Numbered from the stretch's first letter, positions 1-12,990 are shown. The stretch: DNA of 64,000 nt from Cryptomeria japonica (GCF_030272615.1 NC_081413.1:187574669-187638668); one strand, 5' to 3'. The notes: generated by a model not told the origin, from the letters alone. Program-made: numbers and translations.

Positions 1-2384
1 AAACCAATATCTTGATTATTGTGACTTTAGAAGATCTAAATTTATAAGAAGTTGGGTTGTGATAATCGTTGCTACAAATTTTCCACCAAAATTATTAATT
101 TGTGTAGCCTTTATAGCGAGAATGAGGAAAGTTCCTAAATTGCATATTTCCTGGAGTTGTTGGTCTTTCTTATTGCAGAAACCACCCTACATTGTTAACT
201 CCACCATACAAGTTGACATGTCTTTTAGTTGAAGAGTTATTTTTTGTGTTTATGTGGCATTCTTTTTAATATTATGGTTGGTGGATTGATTGATAAAAAC
301 AACATCAATAATATCAATCATAGAATATTTTCATGTTCTCAACTTCACTTATTGTTGTGAAATGGAACAATTGTTTTGGTATAAAGCTATCCTCCTCCAA
401 ACACAACTCAACTATTGAATTACTTTCTTAAAAAAAATCTCAATCATTCTTTAAATGGTTGGAACTCTTTTTTGTAGGTTTGAGTCTCCCTTTGAGATTG
501 TAAACACTCTCCCAATGTCTATGTGATCATAAAATTGTTCTACAACAACATTAAAACATATTACTCTTATTTCACCACCATCAAAATCAGCCAAGTTAAA
601 ACTAAAAACTTTTCCATCTCCTTTTGTATTGTTAAAATGGAGAAGTTTACCCTTTTTAGCGAACCTTGCATTTATTGTCTATCTTTACAAATTCAATGTT
701 GCAATAGGAACGATTCTTGTAGGAGCTTTCTTGCAACAATTAGGGAATCATATGTAGAGTTGGTAAGATTCATCTCTATGTCATCATAATGAGGAAATAT
801 TATTTAATAGAAAATTTTGGCTTCATGAAGAAAGACTATAATCCCTATACAAGATCAAATCAACAAATCCATATCAATAGATTATAAAATTTAAAATTAG
901 GATGTTCTTGCAAAAATGGAAGAGAGTTATCTTTTCCTAAATTATAATAATTTAAGAATTGCCATATGAAAATAAAACTTATAAGTAGTTCAAGCTTCAA
1001 ACTTCAAAAAAAATTGATTTTGGTTTTATTTTGAGGATGAATACAAGTTGATACTTAACAATTGAATCCATTTAGCATAGGACTCCTTTATGCACCTAGG
1101 CTACATCTTTTAATGTTGGTTTGAAATTTCCATTAGGTTTCTATTATTAATGATTGGAATTCATAAATGAGTGTACACATCAAAGTCTATTTTAGCAGTG
1201 AGAAGACTTTGTCGTGTATTGAAGTAATTTTTTTATTAATCAAATAATTGTGACTTGCAATAGAGTATGCTCTTTGATTCAATAAAATAATGAATTTTCA
1301 ACATTTTTTTGTTGCAAGTGAGCCTTGACTTTCCATTCATAAGCTTAAATATCACAACCGATTGCATATTATTTTTCAACTTCAAAGTCCTAAAAAATGA
1401 AGCTTGATAAGTTCCACTTAATTTAAAGTCATACCATGACAAATCTTCAATTATTATTTTCATTTCCTTGTGTTGGTGTAAGATTGAATTGGAACTTATG
1501 GTATTAAATTATGGTACTCATCTTATTGTTGACATTGCTAAAAAGGGAACTATAGTTATTCGCATTTGTATATAATATGTTTAACCTTAATACTCAATAA
1601 TACCAATTGACATTTGTGTAGATAATATAAATTAAGCATCTCACTGCACAAATGTTATCTAAAATTTTTTTTTTACCAAATGTTAGCAAAACTTTGTATA
1701 TGATTTATTTTTATCAAATGATGTCAATAGTTCCAAATCCTATTGTAGTTAGCACATTTTCTGAAATGCCTAATTGATCGAATACATATTAGTGAATTTT
1801 TAGTCTTGTTTCATAAACTTAGATTTTCCCTTACATCATATATTAGAACCATGTTCCAACATCTTCCTTAAAAATATTGAAAATTTTGCAATCCTGTACC
1901 AATGGTCATAATTTTAATATAGCATTTGCTAATTAATGTTTTCCTAAAAAATAATTAAATAATTAAGGGAAATGCATGAGTAACAATTCATTGAAATAAT
2001 CTACTCAAATTGTGTCTTGTGTTGTAAGAAATTCTTGTAGGTGTGGATCACAAGTATTTATTTAGCAGTGATTTGTAGTTCTATCATCTAGTTTAACTAA
2101 ATAAAGATAGGTAGAGAAAAGATAACATTAGTGGTCGTTGTTGTGAAAAGTGTATCACAAGATTATATGACAATTTTGATCATGGCACATAAAACTGCAA
2201 TAAGTGGGAAAACAATTTATTCTAATGATGATTCAACCCTAAATTTCACCTATCGGTCAACCAACGAGAAAAGCAACGGGGATTACCAAAGTTTCACTTA
2301 TTGTCAAATATTTAGCAATAACTTCAACCATTTTCTTTAAAATTTGTCAAGCATAATTATGAATAAATTAATTTAGTGGAAGTT
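1..2384. other. AT-rich intergenic DNA, nothing recognised
   Basis: No open frame here exceeds about 90 codons, and none of the short frames reads like a known protein family. I see no LTR termini, no RNA gene and no clear tandem structure. It is probably old decayed repeat DNA. Confidence 0.5.
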
Positions 2385-2691
2385 AATCAGAGCCCTTTCA
2401 ACCATTCACTGGGATCCTTTGGATCTAAGGAGGGCTCTCTACTTTTGTCCAAGCTTTGAATTTAAAATGCTAATTCAAGTTTACATAATAGAAAGTTTAT
2501 GAAGTACACAAAATTATTTCTTTTCACAAGATGATGTAAATCAAAGCTCTTTTGGCCATTCAATAGGATCATTTGGATCTAAGGAGGGCTCTGTATTTGT
2601 GTCCAAGTTTTAAATTTAAAACGCTAATGGAAGTTTACACAATAGAAAGTTTATGAAGTACACATAATTGTTTATTTTCACAAGATGATGT
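2385..2691. repeat. Two-unit tandem duplication, ~154 bp period
   Basis: Two adjacent units begin at about 2385 and 2539. Both contain the phrases TTTGGATCTAAGGAGGGCTC, AGAAAGTTTATGAAGTACAC and TTTTCACAAGATGATG in the same order. By eye the units are about 85 percent alike, so this is an old local duplication. No coding role is visible. Confidence 0.85.
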
Positions 2692-5020
2692 TTTGTGAGT
2701 GCTTACAAAGAATTTGTTTTATTTAGAATGTGAAAGAGCTTGCAAAATTTACCATTGATATATCAGTATGTTATATAATTATGCATTCACTCTTGTTCAT
2801 TTCTCTCCCGATTTATTAAACAAGTACCAAAATAACTTTGTAGGTGTAAATTTACATGTATTTGCAAAGCTATTAACTGATGGTTTGGTTGTATACTCAT
2901 CACAATTTCTTGGTTCATCCTAGAACACCTCTATCTGGCATTTTCTCTAGCTAATAACATTCCCAATAAATTTACCCCTTTTCATTTTCACCATAATTAA
3001 TGCCTTAGGAGATATTGAAAATTTGCAGTAGGGCCATTATGTTGGCACCATTAAGACTCTAACAATATATGTATCCTAGAATTTCAAGATGTTTAATATG
3101 AATTTTCTTCATCTAGTTAAGTCTAGTACTATAGATGAGAGGTATCAAGTGGCAATATGTAGTTGTCATCTCTTTGGACTAGACACTAATTCATTATGGC
3201 TAAATTTAATAGGTTATATTGAAAGTAAAGTTTATCTAAGGCTCTTATGCCTACCAATCCAAGGACCATATTTTATTTTGATAATTCAAAAACTTCTCCA
3301 AAAAGTGGAAGTGCCCCTTTCCCTACTTTCATTTCCACGTGGGTTTAAAATATTGCCAGTTGATAAGATACAATCTTTTGTAATAGTATTTTCAATCAAG
3401 GAGAGCCTTTGAAGGTGTCACTTTTGATATTTACTTTCAAACCTCTCAAAGCCATCTCTATTGATGGATAAGAGACATTTTTATACCAAAATGGGTTCTT
3501 GAATTCAAACAATCTGATTTGGTTGAATTATCTTCCATAGTCACAAAAAATTATACACCAACTTCTCATAAAATAAGATTTACTTCTATTTTTATAATCA
3601 CTGAAAATAACTTGTGAAGCTTCTAAACATGTAAGAATATTAATTATTACTTTCCACTAACTCCTAGAAAAGCTTAAGGATTTGTGGTTGAAAAAGTGAA
3701 CTTTGAGAAGTTTGTTGGCTCCTAATACGTTGATATCTATAATATGTCCCTAAAATTTCACCAACTCAATTAACTTCCTCAAATCTACAATTTTCACATT
3801 CTTTTGTTGACTTTCGTTAAAACTAAATAGTTAACTCTAACATGTTGTGCATACATGGGTGTGTAGATGAGTTCACGGTCTACCCAATTCATGTTGATAA
3901 AGCTTGTAATGTCATATTTACTATTGAACATTACATCATCATTGTAAATTATGTTCTATGCATTTCAAAAAATTGAAAATTATTATTTATTAATTATTGT
4001 AATTTGTCCCTAAAATCTTATATGTTTTTTCTTTGACTCTGTTCTCATGTCTTGTCATCAAAATTCAAAGAAAAAAAACTATTTATAAGAAAGTTGCAAT
4101 ATGGAGTTCTATGAAAAACAACAAGAAATAATCTTAGTCTTTTTCATAGATTTGAAGAAGTGCACAAATTTCATGGATAAATAATTTATAGTCCTTCAAG
4201 ACTTACAAGGGGGTTACTACAAAGGTAAAGCTAATTGTAAAAAATATGTTAAAAAAAAAAAATCTAAGTTATAATTATATGAATTAGCTTGGATTATTCA
4301 AATACTAAGCCTTTGAATGATGCTATTGCAGTTCTATAAAAGTTTTTGTTAAATCTTCTAGTTAGCTTTTCTATACTTTGTATTCTTTTTGGACTATTTA
4401 AATATGAGAGACTATTATTTATCTTCCCACTAGTTCATTTCTATTATTCCTCCATTATTTCCTCTTGCATTGTCTTACTACTTTATTCATCATTTTTTAC
4501 TACACTCCCTTTTCTTTGCTGCTCAAATTGTTCTGCCTTTTAATTTTTATCAAATTCTTTTCACTTTGTTGCAATTATTTTAAACTACATATAATTTGAA
4601 CTTCATTCTTGATAATTTCTTTCCACAACACCTCATCTCTTGCTAAATTTTCATTTAGAAATTTCCATTTTTCAAAGTTGTTTAGTGTTATCCTCTCACC
4701 TCTAATGTCTTGCATTCTTCGAGCACTTGCACCCTCTTTTTCAATGTATCAATCTTATTGTGAACACTACCTCTAAGGTTGAATCTAATCTTCTTTTTCT
4801 ACTTAAAAAAATCTTAAAACAAACCATATAAAGATGCATTCATAACAAAGATTGAAAGAAAGGAAATACATTACAATCTAATGAAAATCAATATGTTGAT
4901 AAACAAAGTGCGGTACCATGGCAAGTTACTTACCTCAAGATTTTGCCCAAATTATGTCGTCTCATTAGCAAAATGTTAAGATTGTTTCAGTTGCCTAGAT
5001 GATAACAAAGATAGAGAAAA
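2692..5020. other. AT-rich intergenic DNA, nothing recognised
   Basis: The longest open stretch is 107 codons on the plus strand at 3089-3412. It has no recognisable motif, its composition matches the surrounding DNA, and it has no open neighbours in frame. I do not call it a gene. Confidence 0.45.
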
Positions 5021-5342
5021 TGTGTCAAAGGAATTTAACATATTGCACAGCATAACTTAATAGACATGCATACAAAATATGAATTCATAACTCACCAACC
5101 AACAAAAAAATGTTCACAATGCACAAAAAATGCAGGGAATAAACCACAAAAACAATAATCTACTTACAACCAAAGTACAATTTATGTCAAGGAAATAACA
5201 TAATGCATGATAATTTCATTGACATGCATGCAAAATATGGATTTATAAGTCACTAACCAATATAAAAATGTTCACTCGTAGGAAATACAAAGAATAAACC
5301 ACAAAAGAAAAATACACTTACAACCAAAGTACAATTTTCAAC
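5021..5342. repeat. Two-unit tandem duplication, ~162 bp period
   Basis: Units start at about 5023 and 5185. Shared phrases in order include GACATGCAT, AAAATATG, AAATGTTCAC, GAATAAACCACAAAA and CTTACAACCAAAGTACAATTT. The two units have diverged by substitutions and small indels. Confidence 0.85.
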
Positions 5343-7296
5343 ATGTTGTTGATTATCCCACATAACTATTACATCTAAGAAAAAATCATTGTAGAAGCTC
5401 CAGTTACTCAAACTAAATAATGTTCACCTCATGAAGGAATCTTGCTTTGGAAACTCACATGGTAAGAAATATGAAGATTATTGCTAGGGTAGAGGTTGGA
5501 TTCCCTATGCTACTAGGTTGTTTGGAAGGGTTAAATTTGAAGGATTTCTAAATTTATAAATCATTAAAATTTTCTCATAACTTATTGAACAACAATGTTG
5601 AAAGAAGGCTAAATATATTATTAAAAAATGTTGTTGCAAGACTGATGTGTAAGCAGTGTACATATAAAAAAGAATACATAAACTTCATTGTTCTAAACAA
5701 AGCATAAACAAACTATTCTAAACATAGAATTAATTTATACATTTGAATGCATGAAGATGTCTTATTACAACCACAAGCTAACTAGACTAACTACAAGTAG
5801 ATTGGGCCATGCATTACACATTGGATCCATACTCAAATAGAACTAAAAATAAAATTGATTTTAACTTCTAACAATACTGCACATGCAATATAAAAAAAAA
5901 AAAAAGAGTCAGTTTTAAAGCAAGACAGATTATGAGTTCTTATTTTCATGCATTTAGGTGTCACAAGCACATCAAATTAAATGCTTATGTTTTTATTAAT
6001 AGATGTTTTTACATCCATATGTGAATACAAACACACCAAATTAAATACTTTTAATTTATATTGATAAAGATTCTTACATCTGTACATGAGTGTAATACAC
6101 CTCTCAACATAATTAAATATTAAATTCTAAACTATTTAGATATTATTATGAGAAAAATATTCAATAAAATAAGCTTACATTTATCATATCTTCCAACAAC
6201 TAAACTTAGATGCAAAATAATTTAATGCACAAAACACCCTTCTCCATATCTCTAGATGCTCCAAATCTATTTCCTATTGAATCTTTTCATGCAAAACAAA
6301 TATGAGTTTTATCTACTCACATACCAAAAGAACTAGAGTAAGGCAAGGGTCCCATGAGGGGTGTGTAAGCTCTATTTTTAAGGAAGAGGTTGTCCCATGG
6401 GAAAAAAAAATTGGGCTATAGGATTATTTGGAATTTGCTCCTAAAAAATAGAAGTTCCTACTTTTTAGGTTTACAGTTTTGAGCGGTAAAAATGGGGTGG
6501 GGCTAGAAATTGTCTCACCAGTTTAGGAATTTTATTTACCACTTGGCAATCAAAAAAGAGTTGAGATGAGTCTCGCCAAAAATTTTAGAGGGAAAATAGA
6601 AAAAAAAAACCACCAACCTCCTTCAATTTAGGAGCTTAAATTTTTAAGCAAAAGTGTGCTACAAATTTCATGGAACCCTAGCCTAAGAGCTCAAGAGAAG
6701 ATAAATATCAAAAGAAGATCGAGAAAGCCACTGTCGACTCATGGGTTTTGTTTTGCCTCCAGTCCATTCAAAATAAGTCAAGGAAAAGAAGAAACAACAA
6801 GCCTATACTACCAAGTGTTCCCAACCTTCAGGGTGGTAGCAGTTCTTACAAAGTATTATTTAAAGTTCCTATCAATTGTGAAAAGACACTTCTTTGTTCA
6901 AATTATTCTTCTCACAAATTAAATTTGTATTTTATTTATTATTTTTTTACCATTTTTTTCTATTGAAACAAATATTTAATTATTTACCTAAAACTTCAAT
7001 TGATTACTGGCACAAGCGATTTTCTTTCTTTGTTGATTCCTATCTAAAACGAACAACTTCTTATATGAAGCAATCCGCTTCTTCTTTTTTGCAAATTTTT
7101 CACAAACATGCAGCGAATAAACGCAAGCTGCTACAACAAACAATTTTAAGATCTACAATCCTTTCTTGAACAACAACAAATTTGTAGATTTGCAACTATG
7201 TACACCTTTTGTCCAAATCAACAAGCTCCTTTGGCAACTTCTTTCTTTTATCCACAATCACACAAAACTTCTTTAACCTCAACACTTGCATGGATC
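5343..7296. other. AT-rich DNA without recognised genes
   Basis: This stretch contains a 14-bp A run near 5891 and weak local repetition around 5950-6110. Short plus-strand frames at 6656-7169 are Lys/Phe/Ser-rich and unrecognised. The right end, just left of the PBS-like site at 7297, may be the 5' leader of a decayed minus-strand copia element. Confidence 0.4.
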
Positions 7297-7314
7297 TTCT
7301 TGCTCTGGTATACC
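7297..7314 (-). other. PBS-like site of a decayed copia element
   Basis: Read on the minus strand this is TGGTATACCAGAGCAAGA. It resembles the usual plant copia primer-binding site complementary to initiator tRNA-Met (TGGTATCAGAGC), with a small insertion. If real, an LTR should lie to the right (7315 to about 7666) and the element body to the left. I could not fix the LTR termini or find a second LTR. Confidence 0.4.
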
Positions 7315-7671
7315 AAATAAAAAACACAAATTGAATTTAAACACGCATGAATTTTTATTCATTCAAATTCTATTACACCATGATTCACCTCAATAAAGAA
7401 GTTTTATTTTGACTTGCATAAACAATACAAGTAGTATTTTATAAAGGTTGTAGCCTATCACAAATAAGGAAATTTCTAAATCATGAAAATTACTATATAT
7501 GAATATTTACCAAAACCATTGAAAAACTAATTTAGAATCTATCTTTAGAAACTCCAACTACATACTACATTCTTGAAATTACTAATATTATTTCTAGTTA
7601 CACCTTACATCACCATCCAATGCTTTATACTTTCCAAACCTTTTCTTTATGAGCTCTGTAATAAATAAAAG

Positions 7672-8821
7672 TGTAGCGTCATAAAATTACGACCCTGCAA
7701 TTTTCAACCGCATTTAGGTCTTCACATTGGCTAAACGAATCCCTAAGCCTGATTAGATACCCGAGACATGCTCGCACCTCCCGAAACATTCATTTCCTCG
7801 CATCCTGCACTGCCTACTCTCACTTTCTGTTCTGAATTAGGGCAGGACAGGGGCGTGGCACCCCTTTCCTTGCCCTATTTTGGCCCCCCTCCACTTAAAA
7901 CCTGCATCGGGCTTGTTAATTGTGAAGCAGCAAAAGGTTTTCTATGTCGGCCTAAGATGGAAAATTAGTTACAAACCCTAATTGGCAAGTATATAAGACA
8001 CATTTTCCCCTCCTATTTGCATAAGTCAATGAGCTCAATAAGTTCAAGAAGCGAAATCAAGCATTCAAGCATTCAAGCATCCATTGAGCATCTCAAGTCT
8101 CCTTTCAAGGCAAGTCAAAGATTCAACCATTGAAGAGGAGATCCCTATCAACATTCAAAGAATTCAACTTCACAAACAACTCTATCAATATTTCAATTGC
8201 ATCCTCTCTTGAGGTGAATTCTACTTCAGTCATTTACTTGCAAGTACTTTTCATCATTTGGTTAATTCCAAAACTGGGGTTTGACCTAAAGGCAAACCCC
8301 CAATCCCAACAATATTTTCTCTCTTTTATGTGTGGAGGTTGCAAGTGCGTAGCTGTATTTGCAGATTTAGGCTTCATTCTTAGAGACAGAAAAACCCTTT
8401 CCGTCGTGCGGATTTTTCGGAGGATCCAGTACACTTTCAACTCGGTCCTGGCAACTTTCGCTAAAATTTATAGGGGAGCTTCGTCTCAGCATTTTACTAC
8501 TAATTCCAAGTGCACAGCTTCATCCTACATTTCTATCTCAAGTTATAACCATTTCTTTGTCATCTTTACACTTAGTCTTAATTCACTTAATTTATTTTAT
8601 CCATTCTAAAAGAGGGGTTACTTTACTTTCCAAATTCATTGCCAATTCACTTAGCATTCAATCTCTCTCCATTGATATTGGATCTAGTGAATTCAACCCC
8701 CTCTTTTAAATGTAATGTGTGAAAGAGGTTGAAGAGGATCCTTTGTGAAACTTTCACTCCTTTCTTGAGGAGGGTAAAGCTTTCTACTTGATCTCTTCAT
8801 CACCCCTTTTTCACCATTACA
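7672..8821 (+). repeat. 5' LTR of the non-autonomous gypsy element
   Basis: It starts TGTAGCGTCATAAAATTA and ends CACCATTACA, so it has TG...CA termini, and it matches 14718-15897 throughout. It contains a short internal iteration of ATTCAAGC near 8060. The 159-codon open frame at 8130-8609 lies inside the LTR and recurs in the other LTR copy, so it is not treated as a gene. The LTR should hold the promoter and polyadenylation signals, but I cannot pinpoint them. Confidence 0.92.
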
Positions 8822-8845
8822 TTTTGGTGAACTCAACGTCTTACA
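8822..8845 (+). other. Expected primer-binding site position
   Basis: The bases just inside the 5' LTR read TTTTGGTGAACTCAACG. TGGTGAACTC starts a few bases from the LTR end, where a PBS is expected. I cannot assign the primer tRNA. Confidence 0.4.
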
Positions 8846-8904
8846 TACTTGACATTTCACATTATTGCATATTTTTCATTTACAAGTTTAATTTTCTTGA
8901 AAAA

Positions 8905-10260
8905 CTTAGTGGTTAATTCATTCAAAACCCTAGTTGTTAAAATTGGAATTGAAATTGTGTTTTACAAAAATTGCTATCTATTGTTTTAGATCTGAAAAAT
9001 TGCATTAAATTCAATTTCTTCTTTGTCTTGTTCAATTTGCAAATCAATTTTATAAAATTAAGTGGTTAATTGTCAAAACCCTAATTTTCAAATATCAACT
9101 TCCACTTGTGCAAAAATTTAATTTACATTTGGAACTATTTTCAGCTTTGTCTTCTTGCCTAAAATCCAAATTTTCAACTTCCCCCCCTTTTCCAAAATTC
9201 AAAATTTAAAAATTTAGTGGTTAGGTCCTAAAACCCTAATTTTCAAATTCACTTGGATTTTGTGTAAATTTTAATTAATTTCAACCAATTTTGTGAGATT
9301 TTTCCAAGATCTAGAGGCAATGGAAAGCACAAATAAGAGAGACAAAATATATGATAGGAATAAACTGTATTCTATCAAGATGCAAAATATGCTCAACTGG
9401 ATCATCACAAGATATAGATTGATTGCCCGTACAAATAATGCAGATGATCCTGCTTATATAGGCAAGGCCATATGGATATGTGAGCACACAAACATGACAT
9501 GTGGCTCAATAAGAAACAAGGATAGGTAGGAAATAGGTGTGGGTAGGTAGGAGAAACAATATAATATTCCACATGAGGTGGATCACCCACTGAATGTGGA
9601 GTGTAATAACAAGATCAACACCATAAAAGGTGGAAATTCTCCTACACACACTATCCCAATGTGGCACAAACACCCAAGTGTCTCATACCCAAACTACTAT
9701 GAAATGCATGTACCTAAGTAAAATTAAGTAAAGTGTAATAATATCCATGATGAATAATTATTTACACCAACAAATTTCAATTTTCAAAACATTATCCAAG
9801 GTGGCCTTATCCATTAGGTTTGACCTTTTTCAAATTTGCAATTCAATTTCTTATCTTTTTCAAAACCTTAATAGGGTCCTATTTTCACATTCAAACCTTA
9901 ATTTTGAATATCTAAACTTCATAAAATCAACCATTTTTTTGAGGTTATCTCTAAAATCATCGTAGCTTTCATCCCTGAAAATTTCTGAAAAAGTTGGGCG
10001 GACTGTGTGCAACTTCAACACGGTCCCTGGCTTTTTTCCCAAAATTTCAGGAGACTGTTATGACTATATTTAATTGCTTAAATCTATAAAATTGGCTGAT
10101 TTTGTCAAATTTTGATCCCTCTAAAATCAAAAACACTTCACAAATTCAACATCACAACTTTCAAGAACATATTAAGTGGTTAATTGTAATCTGCCCTGAT
10201 TTTAAAAATACAAATTTTGTCAATTTTAATTTTAAAGTAAGTGGTATCCCATTGGCCCTA
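8905..10260 (+). repeat. Degenerate leader repeats (AGTGGTTAA...CCCTAATTTT)
   Basis: The leader repeats a phrase of the form AGTGGTTAATTGTCAAAACC followed by CTAATTTTCAAAT. Copies are near 8905, 9060, 9213, 10173 and 10239, spaced about 150 bp apart once the solo LTR at 9292-9772 is removed. The copies are imperfect. The stretch is non-coding and lies between the PBS and gag. Confidence 0.6.
9292..9772 (-). mobile_element. Copia-type solo LTR, 481 bp
   Basis: Read on the minus strand it starts TGTTGGTGTAAATAATTATT and ends AAAAATCTCACA, giving TG...CA termini. It is flanked by a perfect 5-bp duplication, AATTT at 9287-9291 and 9773-9777. No internal region or second LTR is nearby, so this is a solo LTR left by recombination. 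It inserted into the leader of the gypsy-type element and is therefore younger than that insertion or than its source copy. The open frames across it are incidental. Confidence 0.85.
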
Positions 10261-10529
10261 ATTTTAAAATTTGAATTTCTTTTCACCATAACAATTATTT
10301 TGGAAATTGTGTCATTTCTACTTTCAATAAAGTTCAAATTGTATAATCATCATTTGTGCATTATTCAATTTTGCAAACTTTGTTCCCCAAATTCAAAAGT
10401 CAAACTCAGATTTTAAAATTCAAATTTTCCCTCTAGTACATGAGTTTTACCACTATTATTCCTACCTCTACTATCCCCATTAGATGAAGCATTAGAATTA
10501 AGGTTTCCCAAGGTTTAATTCCCGAAAAG

Positions 10530-12464
10530 ATGGAGCCTAATTTGGGTGACTTCTTCAATGAGGATAATGCTAATTCTTCCCATCCTAATAACATCCCTAT
10601 CTACCCAATTGATGATTCCAATGATGAAGAAGAAGCTTTGACTAGATTCTCCATAGGTCAACTTTCAAAATTGGATAATCAATTTGGCAACTTTCAACAA
10701 TGGATGTCCCAATAATATCCTAATAGTGAAGCTCTTCCATTAATTGAAGGTTTAAAATGCATGATTCAAAGTGATAAGAATGGAATTGTTATATTTTGTG
10801 GCATTGATCACATTGTTGATTCTAATGTCATGCCTATAAAGAGTTGTGCTGAGAACTTAGGTTATTCACAACCTCCTACACAAATCAATCATTCTATTCC
10901 TTTGACCACTTAAATAACTAGCATTCCTACTTTGACTTCAAACATCATGGCTACATCAACTCAAAATGTCATACCTACAACCATTAGTCTTGGTGGCAAT
11001 CCCTCTTCTTCCTTCAATCCTCCATCTTTATCTATGCCTTCAATGAGTATTCCTATTGTCCCTCAACCAATCAATGTGACATAAGGGGGGCAATTCATCC
11101 AATCATTATATCCCTTCTTTTAGTGTCCCATTTCCTACTCAATCATCACCTATGCCTATTTACCATAGTGTTCCACCACCCTATTCTCAATCAATTGCTT
11201 CTTTCAATAACATCACACCACCTTCTCAATCAAACATGTCTAACATAAATTCTTCAACTAAAGCAACCATTAATAATCTTGCTCAAATTGTGTCATTATT
11301 GCAACAACAAATTGCTTCTATGAGTCAGTCCAAGTTTAGTGTGCCCACATTTGATGTTGTGAGCCCTCTTTCTCTTTATATTGTTAGAGTTGTCCCTCCT
11401 AAACACATTGAAGTCCCTCAACTAGAACTCTATAATGGAAAAGGTGATCCTTTAACACATGTCAAAACATTCTAAACTTTGTGTACTAACTTTGCTTATG
11501 ATCAAAGATTGCTTGCCAAACTGTTTACTCGAACACTAAGAGATAAGGCTTTACAATGGTATTTCTCTTTGCCTTCCTATTCTATTACTTCTTTTCAACA
11601 ATTATCAAATGCTTTTATTCAACAATTTCAAAACAACATAGGTCCTAAAATCCCTTTGACTGATTTAATGCATTATAAACAAGGTGTTAAAGAAAAAGTG
11701 ACTGATTTCATTGGTAGATATAAGCATTTGTATTCTCAAATTTCTTTTCTAGTGCCTGATAATGATATTCAAAGAATTTTCATTTCTAATTTGCAAAAAG
11801 AAATTAGGACAAACTTATCCTTTTTGAGTTTACTTCCTTTCTGCAATTGTGCGCAACACTTCACAATTATCAACTGACTATGAGTCAACTGGAGCAATCT
11901 ACTCCTATGGCTCCGAGTGATAAGGGTGAGAGTGCTCAACAACCATTTGCGAAGTTCAAACTGAATAAAGGCTTCATCAAATTCAATGACACCATCAACA
12001 ACAACAATGTGAACACTACAACAGGTGTGCCTCCTATTTCTAAATTTTTCAGAAGAGAAAGATAATTTACTCCTTTGAATGAATCTTTGCATAGCATCAT
12101 GTCTCAATTGTTACAAAGAAATGTTATCAACCTTCCTCCAATAAAACCATTTGACCCTTCTAAGGCAGACTCACCTTACTTTGATAATAATTATTTTTGT
12201 CAATTTCATCGTCAACCTGGTCGTGATACTGAGAATTTTTTTGCATTAAAAAGTAAGATCCAAGACCTAATTAATAATAATACTATATTTGTGGCAGGTG
12301 TGAATGATAAGGGAAACAAATCAATAGCTCCTCCTAATCAAAACCTTAATATTTTTACTGATCATTTACCCTCTCATACCTATAACGTGATTGAGATTGA
12401 ACATAGCTCTTTCTCTCCCTCTGATCTTACTACCATGGCTCCAAATTTGGTGAATATCCAGTAG
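10530..12464 (+). pseudogene. gag: gag pseudogene of the non-autonomous element
   Basis: The first ATG (10530) opens an acidic N-terminal part. A Ser/Pro/Asn-rich stretch follows to about 11400, then a core (about 11400-11830) with the look of the Retrotrans_gag family: ELYNGKGDPLTHV, then LRDKALQWYFSLPSYSI and FQQLSNAFIQQFQ. The C-terminal part (12075-12464) has YFCQFHRQPGRDTENFF and IQDLINN, typical of the segment joining plant gypsy gag to protease. The frame is broken by TAA stops at about 10713, 10912, 11473 and 12062, several of which look like former CAA codons, and by frame changes near 11090, 11840 and 12460. Gag would form the cytoplasmic virus-like particle; this copy cannot be translated whole. 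Confidence 0.8.
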
Positions 12465-12990
12465 AGAAACAAGAAACACCTGAGGATTCATGTATCACAT
12501 TTGACCCTAGTGAGACCATTAGAGCACCTGATGGACCTTTATACATAGTTGCGAAGATTCAAGATAAACCTTGTCGTGGTGTGCTTATCAATCTCTCTTG
12601 CATGGTTAATTTCATCACTAAAGAGTATCTTTTCACTATGCGTTTGCATAAACCAATCTATGATGATACTAATGTGGTCGTTAAGTTATTTGATGGATTT
12701 TGTTGTCCTGCCATTGGTTCTATCATACTCCCTATTGAGGTTCACACTAAGTCTATAGATGTCAACTTTATTGTCATTCCTTCATCTGAACAATTCCATG
12801 TGAAGTTAGGCTACCCTTGGCTATCTTCCATGAAGGCTATTGCTTCTCCAATACATAAGTGTTTGAAATTTCCCCACAATGGAGAAATCATAATAACCAT
12901 AGCTTATTTCGACCAACCGAAAGAAGCCCAGGTGTTCCTATTGATTACTTTTGGCCTCAACAATTTCAATCTCTTCTGTCGAAAGTGATG
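12462..12990 (+). pseudogene. Retropepsin-like segment with lost active site
   Basis: Reading from 12462 (frame shifted from gag), the sequence carries the hallmarks of a plant gypsy protease: CRGVLINLSCMVNFITKEYL where family members have VLID followed by a small Gly/Ser motif, then HVKLGYPWLSSMKAIASP matching the conserved LGRPWL...AIPS block, then HKCLKFPHNGE. The catalytic Asp of the D-[ST]-G triad reads Asn (VLIN) and the Gly is missing, so it should be inactive. It would normally cleave Gag-Pol. Assignment rests on spacing and the flanking blocks. Confidence 0.7.

Noticed and set aside
3089-3412. 107-codon plus-strand frame
   Set aside because: No recognised motif, and the length is within what AT-rich DNA of this size gives by chance.
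8130-8609. 159-codon open frame, with a counterpart at 15146-15685
   Set aside because: Both lie inside the two LTR copies. An open frame in an LTR with no known domain is more likely incidental than a gene.
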